Assembly (NCBI GenBank): GCA_012839185.1
Contig: DUNU01000002.1
Span: 248,001 to 312,000 of the forward strand
Reading direction: 5' to 3'
Source of the DNA: Clostridiales bacterium
GTDB lineage: Bacteria; Bacillota; Clostridia; Oscillospirales; Acutalibacteraceae
DNA: 64,000 bases
Part shown: piece by piece, positions 63,498 to 64,000 of the stretch
Position numbering within the stretch: the first letter of the stretch is position 1
Layout: each line of letters starts with the position of its first letter
Program-made: the position numbers and the translations under genes
Notes under the pieces: generated by a model
The model's database searches: none
The model's input: the letters and a program-made list of their open reading frames with translations, nothing else
Told to the model about the DNA's origin: nothing

Positions 63498-63822
63498 TAT
63501 CATCCTAAAATACTCCAGTGCATCCAAAATCGCTTTTTGCTTTTCAGCCAGACACTGTGGTACTTTGGAGTTCTCTTTTTTGATCTGTTATAATTCTCCC
63601 TCTGCTTTATTCAGCATTCTTCTTTTACCTATGCTATAATGAAGTAGAGACTTTTAAACCGAATTTATTTAGTACATATTCCTTAATCTCAGCATAAGTT
63701 GCTTCGCTTTCGGCAGCGGTCAAATCTGGATCATCAATATTGATTTTAATCTCAATATGATGGTCTGTTTTATGTTTGGACAAAAGAACACACGTTTCGG
63801 CGGTTGTTTTTCTTATTTGCAA
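63498..63822 (-). pseudogene. Decayed C-terminal tail of an RNA methyltransferase-type gene
   Basis: The minus strand encodes ETCVLLSKHKTDHHIEIKIN...ATYAEIKEYVLNKFGLKVS up to 63634. After a frameshift it gives LHYSIGKRRMLNKAEGEL, an in-frame TAA, then KKENSKVPQCLAEKQKAIL and LDALEYFRMI. From memory this resembles the extra tail after RlmD-type 23S rRNA uracil methyltransferases in Clostridia (VETVVLLS... YISQVKRKCG... PQCPxEKExAI). The frameshift, the stop and the missing catalytic part mark it as dead. Confidence 0.6.
63793..63811 (+). repeat. 19-bp copy of the fba terminator 3' half
   Basis: CGTTTCGGCGGTTGTTTTT is identical to 61337-61355. Here the left arm of the hairpin is missing, so it cannot form the terminator. 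It marks the right side of the islet duplication. Confidence 0.85.
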
Positions 63823-63858
63823 TCACTGCATTTTCTCGTATTTTAAGTTCAAAATTTC

Positions 63859-63938
63859 TTTTTTATATTTTGTCTATAAATATTGCATATATATCTTGAC
63901 AAACAATACTGATTTTGTTATAATGTATACAACTATAA
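63859..63938 (+). repeat. Right 80-bp direct repeat with promoter (islet boundary)
   Basis: Second copy of 61357-61436. It contains TTGACA (63896-63901), 17 bases, TATAAT (63919-63924), correctly placed for the gene starting at 63977. This is probably the ancestral copy. The 47 bases between it and the 19-bp terminator remnant are absent from the left copy. Confidence 0.9.
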
Positions 63939-63976
63939 ATAGTGAAAAACACGCTAATGTATAAGGAGGACTTCGT

Positions 63977-64000
63977 ATGACTGATGCAAGAACGCTTGCC
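63977..64000 (+). CDS. Start of an unidentified gene (cut by window edge)
   Basis: The ATG at 63977 has AAGGAGGA 6 bases upstream and the repeat-borne promoter about 50 bases upstream. Only eight codons (MTDARTLA) are visible, too few to identify the product. Confidence 0.7.

Noticed and set aside
1-64000. CRISPR arrays, tRNA/rRNA genes, transposases, integrases
   Set aside because: No regularly spaced short repeats, cloverleaf sequences, rRNA segments or recombinase motifs were seen on either strand.

Overview
The window looks like a chromosomal stretch of an anaerobic Clostridia member, probably Oscillospirales/Ruminococcaceae-like. The reasons are strong AGGAGG-type ribosome binding sites, many TTGACA-17-TATAAT promoters, a dockerin-bearing secreted protein, a LytTR/DUF3021 pair, the short (type 2) ArgC, the B12-radical SAM/DUF2344 pair and a clostridial-type HPr. 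The taxonomic call is inference. No rRNA, tRNA, CRISPR array, transposase or phage gene was seen.

Layout. 1-5.2 kb (minus): arginine operon argG-argH-argC-argJ-argB, with a consensus promoter and an ARG-box-like site before argG. 5.3-10.2 kb (minus): CofE-like ligase, phosphosugar mutase, B12-radical SAM protein and its DUF2344 partner. 10.3-13.3 kb (plus): two GPH-type sugar symporters. 13.7-26.9 kb (plus): a single giant secreted repeat protein of about 4,385 codons, interrupted by one in-frame TAG just after the export region. 27-34.6 kb (plus): comM/yifB, rmuC, glycerate kinase, Nif3, HPr, uvrC and a HAD phosphatase. 34.6-37.8 kb: a membrane-anchored protein of unknown function and a divergent lipoprotein. 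37.8-41.0 kb (plus): a Crp/Fnr regulator with a palindromic operator and an NMT1/SsuA-type ABC importer. These meet tail-to-tail with thiT, which is under a TPP riboswitch, and ksgA. 42.6-45.6 kb: a Mn2+ (yybP-ykoY) riboswitch in front of a P-type cation ATPase. 45.6-49.5 kb (minus): a translationally coupled operon LytTR regulator - DUF3021 membrane protein - Cys-rich dockerin protein, with two direct-repeat operator boxes abutting the -35. 49.6-54.7 kb (minus): a MacB/FtsX-type ABC exporter and a membrane-tethered protein with CARDB-like repeats. 54.7-61.3 kb: putP, ilvE, rpsO, pnp (with a long leader hairpin) and fba. 61.3-63.95 kb: an AT-rich islet with an Mrr-type endonuclease and a decayed methyltransferase-tail pseudogene, flanked by 80-bp direct repeats that each carry the same promoter. 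The window ends in the first codons of a new gene.

Most of the window is core metabolism and RNA/DNA maintenance under riboswitch or leader control. The accessory, least-explained parts are the giant repeat protein with its amber codon, the LytTR-controlled dockerin operon, the FtsX/CARDB exporter and the endonuclease islet. All functional calls rest on reading motifs by eye; no database search was run.
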